Part shown: positions 1 to 12,116 of the stretch, one piece after another
Layout: each line of letters starts with the position of its first letter
Position numbering within the stretch: position 1 is the stretch's first letter
NCBI GenBank assembly: GCA_026573805.1
Contig: JAIUSX010000007.1
Coordinates: 5,208,001 to 5,272,000, forward strand
DNA from: Hesperophylax magnus
Taxonomy: Eukaryota > Arthropoda > Insecta > Trichoptera > Limnephilidae
Direction of reading: 5' to 3'
DNA length: 64,000 nt
Translations under genes and position numbers: made by a program
The notes under the pieces: generated by a model
The model's input: the letters and a program-made list of their open reading frames with translations, nothing else
What the model was told of the DNA's origin: nothing
Databases searched by the model: none

Positions 1-180
1 TCCGGCCGGCGCGGCGCACCGCCCCGTGCGAGTGGAAGATGGCGCCGGTAGCAGCCGGTAGAGGGAGAGGGAGTAGGGAGCAGTTTTCCACGAAGACCGG
101 CGCCGAACATCGGCGACGCTGGGACGCCCCGGCCGCCAGTTAGTTGGTTCGCATGCTTCTTTTTCGTACACCCGGATTAG
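1..180. promoter_or_regulatory. GC-rich island, putative promoter or first exon
   Basis: The first 180 bases are strongly GC- and CpG-rich and then fall abruptly to the AT-rich background, which is the look of an insect promoter or 5' UTR. A YY1/Pho-like word GAAGATGGCGCC lies at about 36-47. From the ATG at 39 a 34-codon reading frame runs to a TAG at 141-143; it is rich in Ala, Gly and Arg and could be a short upstream ORF or chance. No splice donor stands out. The gene it serves cannot be identified because the island is cut by the window edge. Confidence 0.4.
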
Positions 181-940
181 ACGCATGTGTCAAAAACGAC
201 AACAAAAAACTTTTGCCATGCGGAATGAGATAAAGTGTGAAATTTACAAGTACCGTGTTCTGAGAATAATAAATAAGCAACACAAAACATACAAAGATTT
301 GCAGAAACTCGAAGACATTATGTTATAATTCTTCGAAATCGCGATACTATGGCGATATACATGTACTACCATTTCTAATCAAATTTTAGAGTTTATGTCA
401 TTATTGCTTAAGAGTTCCAACTGGCTGGGGCCAGTGGGATTATGGCATCACCAATTTCAGAGATTTATGTTATGGGGCTGGAGGAAAGAGGAAGGGAAAG
501 GAGATGAGAAAAAAGAAAGATTGAAAAGTTACCAATTTAAACCAACGTTTCGATTCTGATGGATCGTCTTTTACCAAGGAGCAATTGAGTATTGTATCTT
601 GTATCTACTACTATTGGAAAAGGCAATTTTCATTCGCTTTAATAAATGTTTGTTACGCTTTAATTTGATTTACAATATTGCATTTTTTTGAGTGGCTATA
701 TAATGTAATCTACAGGTATATTAAAGTAAAATATAGGTGCGCAATGTAAGCACACATGAAACGAAATATGCGCAGAAAAAACGATATCGGTAATCAAGAC
801 CTATTTACGGAATTCACGATAAGATACAGAAAATAACGACAGATATTAAAAACACGATAAATGCGACAAAATTATGAAAAATATCCACCTGAACCTAGCC
901 GGAAGGAAGTTTTACACGAATGATATTAATCGTATTGAAA
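181..940. other. AT-rich intergenic or intronic DNA, nothing recognised
   Basis: No exon, RNA gene or clear repeat was seen here. It could be the first intron of a gene starting in the GC-rich island at the window edge, but no splice sites were established. Confidence 0.3.
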
Positions 941-947
941 AAAATCT

Positions 948-1131
948 GAACTTTCCAAATATGGATTATTGAAGTTTGAACTCTTCCACACATGAATTTC
1001 TGAAACTGTTCCAAATATAGATTATTGAAGTTTGAACTCTTCCACACATGGATTTCTGAAACTGTTCCAAATATGGATTAATGAAGTTTGAACTCTTCCA
1101 CACATATAGATTTTTGAACATTTCCAAAAAT
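948..1131. repeat. 56-bp tandem repeat, about 3.3 copies
   Basis: The unit carries CCAAATATGGATTATTGAAG and TTTGAACTCTTCCACACATG and recurs at 56-bp spacing about three times, with a decayed last copy. An 88-residue open frame on the minus strand across it is a by-product of the repetition. Confidence 0.75.
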
Positions 1132-1197
1132 GGTTTTGTTGATAGTTTGGAATCATTAGGTGGAGATGTAATAATATTATTTATTGATGAGACACTT

Positions 1198-1751
1198 GGG
1201 ACGGGTTCTTTCACAGAATTTGAACCGTTCATTCAATTTCAAAGTTAATATTCAAGTTCTGTAGAAGTCGTATTCTAGTACTTCTAGGACGGGTTTTTTC
1301 ACAGAATTTGAACAATTCATCAACTTTCAAAGTTAATTTTCAAGTTCTGTGAAAGTTTTTTTCAAGTTGTGTTATTATTTCAGGTCTGTCAAGTAACTGG
1401 CCTATAATGATATTTTTTATTTTTTTTTTATTTGGTACATTATTTTGTTACAATTTATGTTTTCCAGTAATGTAGGCCTCACTGGGTGGCTTGCCCGTGC
1501 TGAGGCCTTCATTTTATAATATGAAAATCTAAGATAGTAAATTTGATATGATAACACAACTTGAATAGTTCATTCACATAACTCCCAAATGAACGTTAAA
1601 ATTTAATGAATTGTTCAAATTCTATTTAACAACCCATCATTAGTATCAAGGACCCTGAAACAACCGGCTGCGGTGAAATAATAAGAGAATTTGAATTTTA
1701 ACTTTGAAATTTGACGAGTTTTTCAAATTCTGTCAAAATAACCGCCCCTTA
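1198..1751. mobile_element. Two nested TTA-type MITEs (Harbinger-like)
   Basis: Two left ends of the GGACGGGTT family (about 1200 and 1288) are followed by two right ends in inverse order (about 1638 and 1749). Each left arm reads on into GAATTTGAACAATTCATCAA-like sequence and each right arm into the complement. The order left-left-right-right is what one copy inserted inside another would give. The interior also holds about 80 bp (1440-1520) of unrelated sequence. Better copies of the family lie at 8670-8886 and 50829-50977. Confidence 0.55.
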
Positions 1752-1759
1752 ACAAGGAG

Positions 1760-4700
1760 TGATGTAGCACTGTGTTTTGTAAAATTAGAAAATATATATA
1801 ATTAGTATTTTTATTTACTCCCCGTAATCGTATGATTTTTAGGGATTTCCCGCACTTAAAAAGGTTATCGAGAGTCAGTGTCGATAAATCAAGTTTATAA
1901 ATTATATACATTATATTACATCTAACAGTTTATATAATAACTAGATTTAACAATGCAAATTAAAATTCCACAGAATATCAATAATATTCTATTATACGGC
2001 TACACCTACCTGTACATATTATAGGTAAATAATAACTTGTTCCGAGGTACATGCAAAAGTTTAGTTCTAGTATTGAAATAAAATAGGTTATTATCTGTAT
2101 TGCGACAACCGATAAAGTGCCTTATAATAAAGATAATATAAATTTTGAAGGATCAACCAAAAAATGTTAAAAATATCATATATGTCATACATATTTTACA
2201 AGCTGAGAAGCTGAAACTTTTTAGGCTTTTTTAAGTAAAAAAAATATCGGCAACACAAAACAATATTTATTATAAAGGTTTTAAAATGTTCAACTCCTTT
2301 GTACTCCCCGTAAATGTTAAGAAAGCTAAAAAGTCTTGCAGCTTTTCATGTGTTATGTTTCAATGTTGTGAAGTCCAAATATTAGTACGAAGATAATAGA
2401 ATATTATTATAGTAGTTTTAGGATAAGTTTGATGTTAAATTTTATAGCTAAATAAAATAAACAAAAAAAAATATTTTTACGCAAAATTCATAATTATTAT
2501 ATTTACCGAGTTTCATCTTTAAATGTTTACATTTGAAGCTTTCTTTTTAAACATGTTGACATCTTTGGTTCATCCGAAATATGTATTTCTTATATTTTTA
2601 AGCAAGTACACAAATCGTCGTTGCGCTTGAGATAACTATGTACACAAGTTAAATCGTCATCGCACAATACTTTTTGGAACGTTGTTTGATGAAACATTTT
2701 AATAAAGAACTGAGAAGTTTTTTGCTTCTTGTGTAAAATTTGGTAAAACTCACATAGCCGATCTTGCAAGCGCAACGACGACGGTATGTTTTTAAGTTTT
2801 CGAGAATTTAGTAATTATGATTTACTATTAGCTGTCGATTTTTGTAGATGTAGATGTACACAGTGATATTCCTCTTGTTTTGAAGGTCAAGTGTGCAAAA
2901 TTTCATCAAAATCGGAATAAAAGTATAGATTTGTATAAAAATCAAATCTCAAAAGAGACCCTCTTGTTTACACAAATAGCTAATGATATCGGGACGATGT
3001 TCCAATACTCCGAACACTGACAATGTAAATATTATATATATATATATGACCGCCAGTATTTGGGAAATTCCCGAAGACGCTTATTTACAATATCAATACA
3101 GTACTTGTTCAATTATTATTATTATTATATCCATCAGCACCTTCCCCTTCAATTATTATTATTATTATATCTTCTCCCCTTGGCCAGTGATGGTAGTGGT
3201 CACCAACACCAACAGACAAAACAACTGTCAAAAGTGTTTCCGATCTATCTCGGAAATGCCGAACATTCCTTAGCGGCGCGGGCCACGTCACACGCCAAGC
3301 TACATTCCGCGGAACAGAACCGAAATCAAATATAATGGCCAACACAAACGTCACATTTAGACATGGATAGCTTTTGGGACATACTAACAAATTAAGCGAT
3401 AATTTTTGTTAGTTAAGAAATTAAATTGATTTTATTATTAAAAAAACTTTAATATTGTGAGGTGATACTTGTCTACCACAATCGCGTGTATAAATAGTCG
3501 GATTCCAATATAATGTTATGTACACTACGATGTAGAATGTACATAACACAAAACTCTGCTAAAATGACACAGGTAGTTTCTTAGAAAATAATTCAGAGAG
3601 TCATGCTTTAAATTTGGCATAAACATACTGTAGTACAGTTTAATGAAATCAATTCATAAACCTTTCTTTATTTCTACACAGGTTTAATGCACATGTGAAG
3701 ATGATACACGCTATAAATTTGTTTTTTAAAAGCAATAAAAAATATATACAGTGAATAATAAACATTATTGAATAGGAAAACGTGGTCGGTTAATCCCATG
3801 CGGTTGCCACTTGCAAGTGTTATGAAAGCTATTTAATAATATGAACAGGAATAATGGAGCGTGTTGAATCATGAGTGTTTGAAAACATTTGCAGCTCGTG
3901 GCTAAGTCAATAGATAAAAAATATTATGTTAGACTGGTACACAGGATATGAGTCAGAACAAAAGTGGAAGAATATGGTTAAATAAGAAAAGTATTTTTCA
4001 ATCAAATGCGTGAATCATGCACGCTGTTCTCAAAACAGATCAAAATGTGAATCAACGTCGTTTAAAAAATATTAGGTTTGTTAACTGAACCGTTGAATAG
4101 AACTAAAAAAACATTTTAAGTTAATCTGTGAGACAAGGAAACAAAAAACCTTTAATAGTTAGAACTACCTTTTTCTCTTTTGCGTTATCATACAAGACGT
4201 GTGAGAAGAGAGAACGATCGTCGATGACGTACGTACGAGCTCTCGCTGGGACTAGCGTAAGCAGTCATTTATAATGTAAAAAGCGAATAGAGCAAGTCAG
4301 CCAGGTAATAAGAAATATACATATATAGACGTTGTTGCATAATTTCTCACGAAAAAATGTATTTTTGATATTTAATTGTTTTTTCGTATTCATATAAGAA
4401 TACTAGAAATCCATTATTAATTCGTACAAAAACAGCGGCCATTTTAATTTAATAAATTTTAATCACATAAAATAATCCGGACTCCGATCCGCGGTTCTGA
4501 TTCACACTTGTGAAGCGGCCTCGGCTACAACGAATTGGTTCAGATTACTCATGGCGTATGGATCCTTGTGGCTTATTCCTTTTACGCCACTGTTCCTTTG
4601 TCCACAGAGCAATAATAACAGTACGTTATGGCTTTATGCATACACAAGCTCGTTTTCCAATCAGTATTGTCCCAATTCAAGTACCATCTCTTGGCTGACT

Positions 4701-5390
4701 CATCTGCCGGAGAAAAAAGTCCAAAGAGCCGTTATCAGACGCTCAATCGGTGGTGTGACGGCTGTCGTGGAATTGTACGAAATAAGTTATTATTATGATA
4801 ATTAGTACTATTTATCAGACTTTTCAATTTGAGTGGGCGGGTGTGGAAGAGATATCTCTGCGTGTTCTGCATTATTCTACTGAAAATAAATCACAATAAA
4901 ACAAACTCTGTTCATATTTGATACTGTTCGAAGTACACGTACACGTCTCAGTTTCAAAATTTATTTTACAAATTAATAAGAAAGGAGTGTTATTTTTTCA
5001 TTACTTGTTCTCCATTTCGCTCCAAGTTTTCCTGAATCGGGGGTGACATAGTCAAATCGACTTCGAAGCGCAATTTAGAGTTGTTGGTTGTAAAATAAAC
5101 ATGTCCAATCGGTACAAAATAATGTCCTCGGTTACCACGGCAATAAAAGGACTTGTGACGTCAAACGATGAACCTTTCACCGCAATTGTTATCACATAAA
5201 GAACCGAGGAAAACCGCCATCTAATAGGAAATGATACAAGTGCACCTTACGGCCTTATGCATCATGCAGGATTATGCAATTCACTTTAATCGCAATATAT
5301 ACTCGTATCATATTTACATAAAGAAGAGCTTGGATTTGATTTTTATACAAATCTACAGTTTTATTCCGAGATTAATGAAATTATTCACAC
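1760..5390. other. Intergenic; foldback repeat, TTA microsatellites, other repeat fragments
   Basis: No exon was recognised. An imperfect inverted repeat (arms with GAAACTTTTTAGGCTT against AAGCTAAAAAGTC) at about 2185-2362 looks like a small degraded MITE. Around 3110-3175 a (TTA)n-type microsatellite occurs twice in a duplicated setting, after a (TA)n run near 3030. The arm at 4195-4250, with TCGTCGATGACGTACGTACG, resembles the MITE at 14819-14938. A segment near 5120-5150 shares GGTTACCACGG with the hairpin at 17156-17233. Confidence 0.35.
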
Positions 5391-5515
5391 TTGACCTTCA
5401 AAGCACTAGGAAGGTCACTGTCTACATGATATTTCGAAAAACCACCCAATCCCTTAAAGCAGAATGTTGATACTTCTCGATGAAAATTTTCACACTTGAC
5501 AATATTTGAAAATCT
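5335..5515. repeat. Dispersed repeat shared with 2880-2945 and 35835-36040
   Basis: The words GTCACTGTCTACATGA, AAAACCACCC, AATGTTGATACTTCTCG and ACACTTGAC recur in the same order near 35835-36040. The CACTTGACCTTCAAA part is mirrored near 2880-2910. This is an old dispersed repeat of unknown class. A 116-residue minus-strand open frame across it shows no recognisable domain. Confidence 0.5.
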
Positions 5516-5812
5516 CCTACTACCATCACGGTAAGCGGAAAATGTTGTTTGTGTCGTGTTGGCCGACGAATTGAACTGACGACAACTGGGTAAGAAGAAA
5601 ACGCGATGCCAAATCAGCCACTGACTGGAATATCTATTAGAGAAATATGACCTAATTATACAAAATTTACCCATGATAAGGAAAATCAACAACAACGATA
5701 TACTAACAAATATAAGAACCTCTTTGAACATTTTATTAAGTTTTTGGAATCCATAAAAGTTTTAACATCAAACGATAAAGATACGGTTATTATCGTTTCT
5801 TTGCAAAGGTGG

Positions 5813-5952
5813 CATTTATTTTTACTCGGGAGATATTTTCAATTTGTATTAATATTTCAGGCGACTAATTATTGCTTATAATTATTTGTTATCCTTTATG
5901 CTATGCATAAAACCTTGTCTTATAAACATTAGTTTATCATCAAAAAATAACT
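5813..5952 (+). mobile_element. Head-less SINE-like fragment (second SINE family)
   Basis: The body GGCATTTATTTTTACTCGGG, then TAATTATTGCTTATAATTAT, then GCATAAAACCTTGTCTTATA matches both arms of the inserted element at 63012-63375. That copy carries a tRNA-like head directly before the GGCATTTATTTTTACTCGGG part. Here the head is missing and the fragment ends in an A-rich stretch. The SINE assignment rests on the other copy. Confidence 0.5.
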
Positions 5953-6099
5953 ACAGTTTGGATTGCATTTGATTTTACGATTCTGCATATCGTCAAATTA
6001 CAAATGCACGCAATTATTGTTTGTCCGCACCTTTAATATCATTTTTACCTGATGAAATTTGGTGTTAAACCCGCCAGCGTACTTTATATTTATAACTAT

Positions 6100-6329
6100 C
6101 TATGGCTCAGTTTGTCTGTGCAGATAGAGAAACAATAGCGCGTGTTGCTTTTACGTCCAACAGATGGCGTTGTTTTTATAAAAGCATGTTTTTACCTATC
6201 ACTGGTGACATTAATATTATATAAAAACACACGCGTTTTCGAATGCAACGTTGTGCCAAAATTTCAAAGCAATCGGGGACGAACTTTCGGAGATTTAAGA
6301 TTTTTAACAAACGAACATTTATAGATAGA
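6100..6329 (-). mobile_element. Degraded non-autonomous Helitron, family 1
   Basis: It is clearly homologous over most of its length to the intact copies at 50207-50479 and 55368-55640, sharing TTTTACGTCCAACAGATGGC, GAATGCAACGTTGTG and AATTTCAAAGCAATCGG. The CTAG terminus and the hairpin are missing here, and the 5' end is shortened. The 60-residue open frame across it is not a gene. Confidence 0.65.
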
Positions 6330-6667
6330 TAAAAAAACAGTTCGGCTTATGGACATCTGCGTGAAAATGCTGCAGAGCGCTGATCGTGATCTAGCCCGCG
6401 ATTCGGGATTACGAAATCCGGACACTGGTGCCAGGCACCGAGATATACCGGAGTCTGACCGTATCGGCACTACGGAGAATTTTATTATACGATGGTGATC
6501 AAAAAAGAGGTGTTGTTATTTGTGATTTCGCGGTAGAGTTCTGCCATGTGATGTCGACTTCCGCGGGGTGCGGCCTCCCTGCGTCGCGGTTTAATCCTCA
6601 CTTGAACCTAAAGACTACACACAAACGAAGTATATTACATAATACATTAATCTAAATCTAATCTAAT

Positions 6668-6987
6668 CAGAAAAAAATAATGTATAGGGCCTATGAAAAC
6701 TGCAAAAAGTTCAAAATCTCCTACTTACGAACCCATTTTCGGTTATGATTTTATTGTATAATGTGGCAAATTAAGTTATTTATTAAATGATCGGAAAAAA
6801 ATTAAATATTTATGCCTGAACATCTACAAAATAAAACAAAAGGCACTTTTTGGCCATGTTTTTTTCTTGCATAAATCAAAACAGGCGGATGGTGTTAAGC
6901 GGGAATTTAAACCTTATCGCCATCTACGTAAGGGTTTTTATTGATAGCGGCTCAATTTAAAATATTACACGACGCAGTGCATCGCCT
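6668..6987 (+). mobile_element. 5'-truncated TTAA-type MITE, copy C
   Basis: It matches the complete copies at 45421-45893 and 48269-48745 from about one third of their length to the right terminus. Shared words include TTATGCCTGAACATCTACA, GGCGGATGGTGTTAAGCGGG and CCTTATCGCCATCTACGTAA. The right end reads GCATCGCCTTAC, so the expected TTAA has mutated; the left end is lost. Confidence 0.7.
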
Positions 6988-6989
6988 TA

Positions 6990-8238
6990 CACATAAGTGG
7001 TGCCTGATATAAATAATTTCTTTGACCAAAAGAAGTTTTAGTATGTACAGCCACAAAGTTCAATGTAGAGCTTATTCTAGTTGTCGTGTTTACAACCTTA
7101 TCATTTCGAACTTTTAAAGCTAATGTTAGTACCTATAAAATTAATATGTTATGTACAATATTAATGTATTTACAAAGCTTATAATTCCATTTCAGCCACA
7201 GTGACGTATATAATAATTTAATTTTTGTTTGTGCTAACCTAACCTATAGACTGCATTGGACTAGATAAGACGTACCTAACCATACCTTTAAACTGCGTTA
7301 GACCAGACTTTGCTACGACAATACATCTTACAATCTCTTCAATAAAATAAAGTATATGTACTCAAATGAAATGAAACAACTTTGTAAAATAGCTGGCGGG
7401 AAAAGCTAAGACGTAAATTACAAGGTATTTAGCGGATATTTAAAAATAAATAAATAAGTAGTTAGCATTGCAACGATTTAGTGATGGTAATTATAAAATG
7501 TAAAGTGATTTAATGGCGTCCCTGCATGCGGACCTTGCGGTATACCAGCCGCCAACCAGGCGGATGTGTTTGGAACCTTATCTTATCAAAGTATGGGTGG
7601 ATCGGTGCGGTTATCAGGTGCTCTGACCGAACTGTGAGGAAATACGAAAACTAAACGTTCCGTGAAAACGCGCAATTCACGTATTGACAGAGACGCACTA
7701 CAGGTAGGTACTCGCAACACGTAAACAAACATACGAACCTGCACAACAAGGCTAATAGGTTTATTTTCATGATTGAAGCGAGTTGTTTTTGCCGTTACAA
7801 TATTATTATTAATAATTTATTGTTTACAGCTGAGGAGACGTAGTATTTTTAAATGGCAGGCAGACTAGCTCTGCTGGGCGTGTGAAAAACGTTTATTTTT
7901 TTTGTCGCGTTCATTGCTGGCATCACGCAAACACAAATATTATTGATGGAAATTTCAATTACAAAGCAGGAATCTGTTTGCCTGAAAAATCAACAACTCT
8001 TGAACATTCATCTCTGGCGTTATGGAATTTACAAAGCATTTTCATTTCGGAATCTTCAGCTCACAACGTCATTTCCAACTTACCCATCTACGGAGCCTTG
8101 AAACATTAATCTACCTGTATAAAAATAAGACTTCGTACAACAAAAATAAGTTTTGTTCATATAAATCTACGACAAAAACAGCACAATTCTATATATTTTT
8201 TTTTTGTCTACAAAACAAGACGATTCGATATTTTTTCC
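6990..8238. other. Intergenic, nothing recognised
   Basis: AT-rich sequence with no supported exon. Short open frames near 7882-8252 lack start context, splice sites or recognisable domains. Confidence 0.3.
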
Positions 8239-8240
8239 GT

Positions 8241-8318
8241 AACCAATTATGATTCATATAAGCAAGGTTCGATATAATTAACCAATTATGATTTATATTA
8301 GCAAGGTTCGATATAATT
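8241..8318. repeat. 39-bp direct duplication
   Basis: Two adjacent units contain AACCAATTATGATT and AGCAAGGTTCGATATAATT with only two or three differences between them. Confidence 0.8.
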
Positions 8319-8324
8319 ATTAAC

Positions 8325-9000
8325 CAACTTATCGATTTAATCGGTTGATCTAAATTGTTACTTGAATAGCATACCTATATTGCTGGGAACATAAATAATA
8401 TGGAGTAACAATAATTAAAATAGACTTATTGGAAAAAACACGGGTGATGTTTTTCGCGTTAATAATAAATGACAAGTATTTAGTTCATTCGTCGAATAAA
8501 AATCAATTGATTTGATGTTGAGTAATCGTAAGATAGATAAACCGATTTGATCAATTAAATGTAATCTAGGCGGATCCGGTGATTGCCTAGAAAAAATAAC
8601 ATGCAATAATTCAACGAACGAATTCCACGTTTTATACCCTTCATACAAACTAATCTCGAGATATATTTAGGACGGGTTGTTTCGGAGAATTTGAACAATT
8701 CATCAAATTTCAACGTTCATTTTCAAGTTCTGTGAAAGATATTTTCAAGTTCTGTTTTTATTTCAGTTTTGTCAAGCAACTAGCCTACAATGATATAATA
8801 ACAGAACTTGAATAGGACTTTCACAGAACCCGAAAATGAACCATGAAATTTGACGAATTGTTCAAATTCTCCGAAACAACCCATCCTTAATCATTTTGAA
8901 TTTGATTGAAACACTTTTGACTATTAACGACCTAAAACAATAGAGACCAACTTTTTGTAAAAGCATTGCGAAATCGCAAGCAAATCGAAAATACAGTTCT
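8325..9000 (+). repeat. Dispersed repeat, copy 1, interrupted by a MITE
   Basis: It aligns with 12117-12735 through TCGATTTAATCG, TGATCTAAATTGTTACT, GGTGATGTTTTTCG, ATCCGGTGATTGCC, CTTATCTCGAGATATATT and TTTTGTAAAAGCATTGCGAAA. This copy is split by the MITE at 8670-8886; the other copy has no MITE there but carries a different insert at about 12305-12505. Element class unknown. Confidence 0.7.
8670..8886. mobile_element. 217-bp MITE with TTA duplication (Harbinger-like)
   Basis: Long inverted arms begin GGACGGGTTGTTTC and end GAAACAACCCATCC, and continue into AATTTGAACAATTCATCAAA and its complement. It is flanked by TTA at 8667-8669 and 8887-8889. The paralogous segment near 12590-12610 reads through ATATATTAAATCATT with no element, so boundaries and duplication are fixed by an empty site. 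A 3-bp TTA/TAA duplication is typical of PIF/Harbinger; the family name is an inference because no transposase is present. Confidence 0.8.
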
Positions 9001-9009
9001 ACCGCGTTT

Positions 9010-9203
9010 TATGTGAAACAGCACAAGAGTCCCAAATGGAACTCTGGAACGTGCCGCACATATATTATATACTTTTTTAAATGCGTACATTGTGAAATAA
9101 TACAATAAATCAAATAAAATTTACTTGCGCACGCCGGGATTTGAGCCCGAGACCTCCAGCTTGATAGTCGAGAGCCTAACCCCCTGACCACGGAGGCCGT
9201 CAC
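9010..9203 (-). mobile_element. Internally deleted tRNA-derived SINE
   Basis: On the minus strand a tRNA-like head starts GACGGCCTCCGTGGTCAG and contains a B-box-like GGCTCAAATCCC. It then runs GCGTGCGCAAGTAAATTTTA and CGGCACGTTCCAGAGT, as in the full copy at 58769-59203. About 210 bp of the body are missing between CCAGAGT and the 3' end GGGACTCTTGTGC. The 64-residue open frame here is an artefact of the SINE. Confidence 0.8.
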
Positions 9204-9209
9204 ATAAAC

Positions 9210-10150
9210 AAGTAATGTTTATATCAATTCCCAGTTGTAATTATTTATATTCGTGAATTTATCATTGTTTTTAAACTAAAACAAAAAAAAATCTCCTTTC
9301 GATTATGTGCCTACATTATAATACAATCATAATTTCGTTATATATTTTCATATTTTCTCATAAACGTGCTTTAAATTTTACACAACTGATTTAAAACGGG
9401 TTTTATTAGTAAGAGGGCTCATCCGCTGTAATCAGTAAAAATGCAGTTAGTGTTTTTTTGCCCAACCTGTAAAATTGTGTAAATATTGCATTAAATTTGC
9501 TAAAGATCAGCAGATTCTTGTCATGGTATGAAAAATGCGAACAAGTCCACACAGGTCATTTCTACCTGAGCGGCTATCGTACCTACAAAATTAGGTACCC
9601 ACATAAATGTGTTTATCTTTTAAAAATTCTTATGAACTATAAGTTTCACCTCAATATTTTGCTCAGTGTTGACAGGCCAATATATTCATTGTATTGTTAT
9701 TCTAAATTTGAAAACTTAGGTCTTTATGTCCCTAATAAATGAAATGTCCCTTTTATGCAGGCAGTTTTTACTGTTCCTAATTATCAGTGGAAGCTTTCTT
9801 TAACTTTCAAGTTGTTTGAGCTTAATGTTGCAGTACCTGTTTAAACAATTGTATTGTTAAAGGAAGTACAATAATCTTTATTTAACGATCGTAGGAAATC
9901 GGCAGAGAAAGCCAAAAGCCGAAACCACATTTACGGTTAGGCATCTACCACATGTATAAATGGACGTTAACTAATTATGATTACTTCTAGGGGTTAGTAC
10001 GTTCTTATTGTTGCAGATATGTATTTATTTCCTTCATAAAATAATGATAATAAACAGAAATATCAGAAAAAGGAACGATCGCGTCTAAGCAAATGAAGAT
10101 GATGTTGCTAGTTCTTAGTCGAAGTATGATACAGTTAAATACGGCCTAAG
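9210..10150. other. Intergenic, nothing recognised
   Basis: AT-rich sequence. An 81-codon open frame at 9497-9742 has no recognisable motif and no splice context; it was judged a chance ORF. Confidence 0.3.
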
Positions 10151-10156
10151 GGGATA

Positions 10157-10236
10157 GGATCGGATTAGCTCAGTGGTAGAGCATAGCCCCGGCAAGGCTG
10201 AGGTCCTGGGTTCAATTTATAGATGCGACCGAATCT
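10157..10236 (+). repeat. tRNA-Ala(GGC)-like sequence, pseudo-tRNA or SINE head
   Basis: An A box TTAGCTCAGTGG (10164-10175) and a B-box-like GGGTTCAATTT (10209-10219) are correctly spaced. Between them an anticodon arm TAGCC-CCGGCAA-GGCTG would present anticodon GGC (Ala). The acceptor arms GGATCGG and CCGAATC pair imperfectly, and the T arm is damaged by a mutated 3' side. A functional tRNA is therefore unlikely; a tRNA pseudogene or SINE head fits better. Confidence 0.55.
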
Positions 10237-10239
10237 TTT

Positions 10240-12110
10240 CTGATTTTAATACGAGAATTTTCGTTTGAGGTTCGTTAATACCAAACATAATTGCGCGTAC
10301 CCACCTCATTCAGTTTATGATCTATTTCATAGATCAGTGAGAACAGGCCACGTCCAATAGAAATAAGAATATTTGAACAACTTCAACTTATATTATATAA
10401 TCGATCATAGAATAGGACAATTTTTAGCGAAATAGAAAATTATTACAAGTGTAAGCGCCCCACAAACCGGTCCCATTTCAAAAAGGTTCGTTCTATGAAA
10501 TAGATAATAGGATAAGTCATATAGGTTGGATCCCAGCTCGACTAATTCAAGGTTTAAAAAAATCGGTCTTGAAAAACCGATGAGTCACCAAATAATGTGG
10601 AGAATTCCGAGGAACTTTAATTTCAATAGTTATTGTGCAATGAACGCACCTGGTTTCGGCTTAAATACGTACGTGTCCTTGTTTAAATAAATTGCGACCC
10701 ATAGATTGGTAATACCTGAATACTAATACGTATTCTCATATTATATACATTGTTACGATACTATTTTATTTTTTAAGTGAATACCGCACAAGAGTCCCAA
10801 CTGTATGGGAGTCTGTGGGAGACCTTGGCATATTTACGGGTATGCTGTACAACAAAAGGGAAATAATAAAAAAATGATGTTATATTATATATTATTAATT
10901 TTATTGAGTACCTACCTGCAAGCCGCTTTATTTACACTTGGGTATCTTCTACCTACTTGTATGATATTAAATGTAAATAAAAATTAAGCCGGAATGTCAA
11001 ATAAAAGCACTTAATTGATAGCGACAACGTGATATTGAGCACGAGGTGTGTTGGCCATCACGTAGCGTAGAACGTAGACGATAACTTGATCATGAAATCA
11101 AATCGTTTTCCTTCACCCGAATTTAAATATAAATAAACTGAATGCTAATATTATAAAATAATTGAATGATTACAAAAAAAAACATTTTCAATCAAAATTA
11201 ACGAAATGTAAATATTATTTATCACTTGAACGACTTCAAGACACAATCACAGTTCAACATACCTTTAAAAAGTGATATAAAATAATGAAAAGTGATGAAA
11301 CAAAAACTAGGTTAGGTAACATATCACTTTTAAAAGGTGTGTTGAATTGTCATTGTGTTGAGTAATCATGGGAAACGTTACAAGTAACCTGACAATAATT
11401 GAAATTCTTCTACCCATCACACTAAGCGGAAATGTTGATTGTATCGCGATGGAGGACTTCTGATAATTAAAAAAATTGTTGGCACAATTTTTTTTTTTTT
11501 TTTTCATTTGCATTAGTAAAAAACGATCGGGTTTTTCTTTCATGCCAACTATTTTTATGGATAAAAAAAATAGAAAAAAATCATTTTCAACAGTTTACAC
11601 CTTGAAAATCGGTGGTAATATTGGAACATATATATACAGGTTAGTAATACGTCATAAACCAGAGTCTGCAATATACAAAAGCAAGGTCATCAATTTCTAT
11701 TTCGTTTTTACCGTCTGTTTATCGCTGACGTCATAGAAATCACATCAGATGTTCAGAGGATTTCATAAGAGCATGAAATAAACAATTATAAACACGTTAG
11801 TGGACATAACAATGTTTAAATCAAAATAGTCGACATGTTTCAAAACCAATTGTCTCTACGCCAGGATAAACCTATAATAAAATAAAATCTTTTTAAATCC
11901 TTAAATTAATTCCAAAATATTATTTGAATAATTGAGTAATAACAACCAGATAAAGGCGAAACACTTTGATTGAATTCATTTCCACAAAGAGCTATGGAGC
12001 TTTGAAAGCTATCCATTAACAGATACCCTGTATTATTGTGTAGAAATTATTTATATTCTCAAATTAAGTATATTACCGTAATAGTATTTTACTTCGATTA
12101 CTTTGGAGGT
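10240..12110. other. Intergenic with a SINE tail fragment
   Basis: About 25 bp at 10775-10801 (AATACCGCACAAGAGTCCCA) match the 3' end of the tRNA-derived SINE on the minus strand, probably a remnant. The segments at 11230-11390 contain an imperfect inverted pair (CAACATACCTTTAAAAAGTG against CACTTTTAAAAGGTGTGTTG), perhaps a small MITE. No exon was found. Confidence 0.4.
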
Positions 12111-12116
12111 GGTAAT

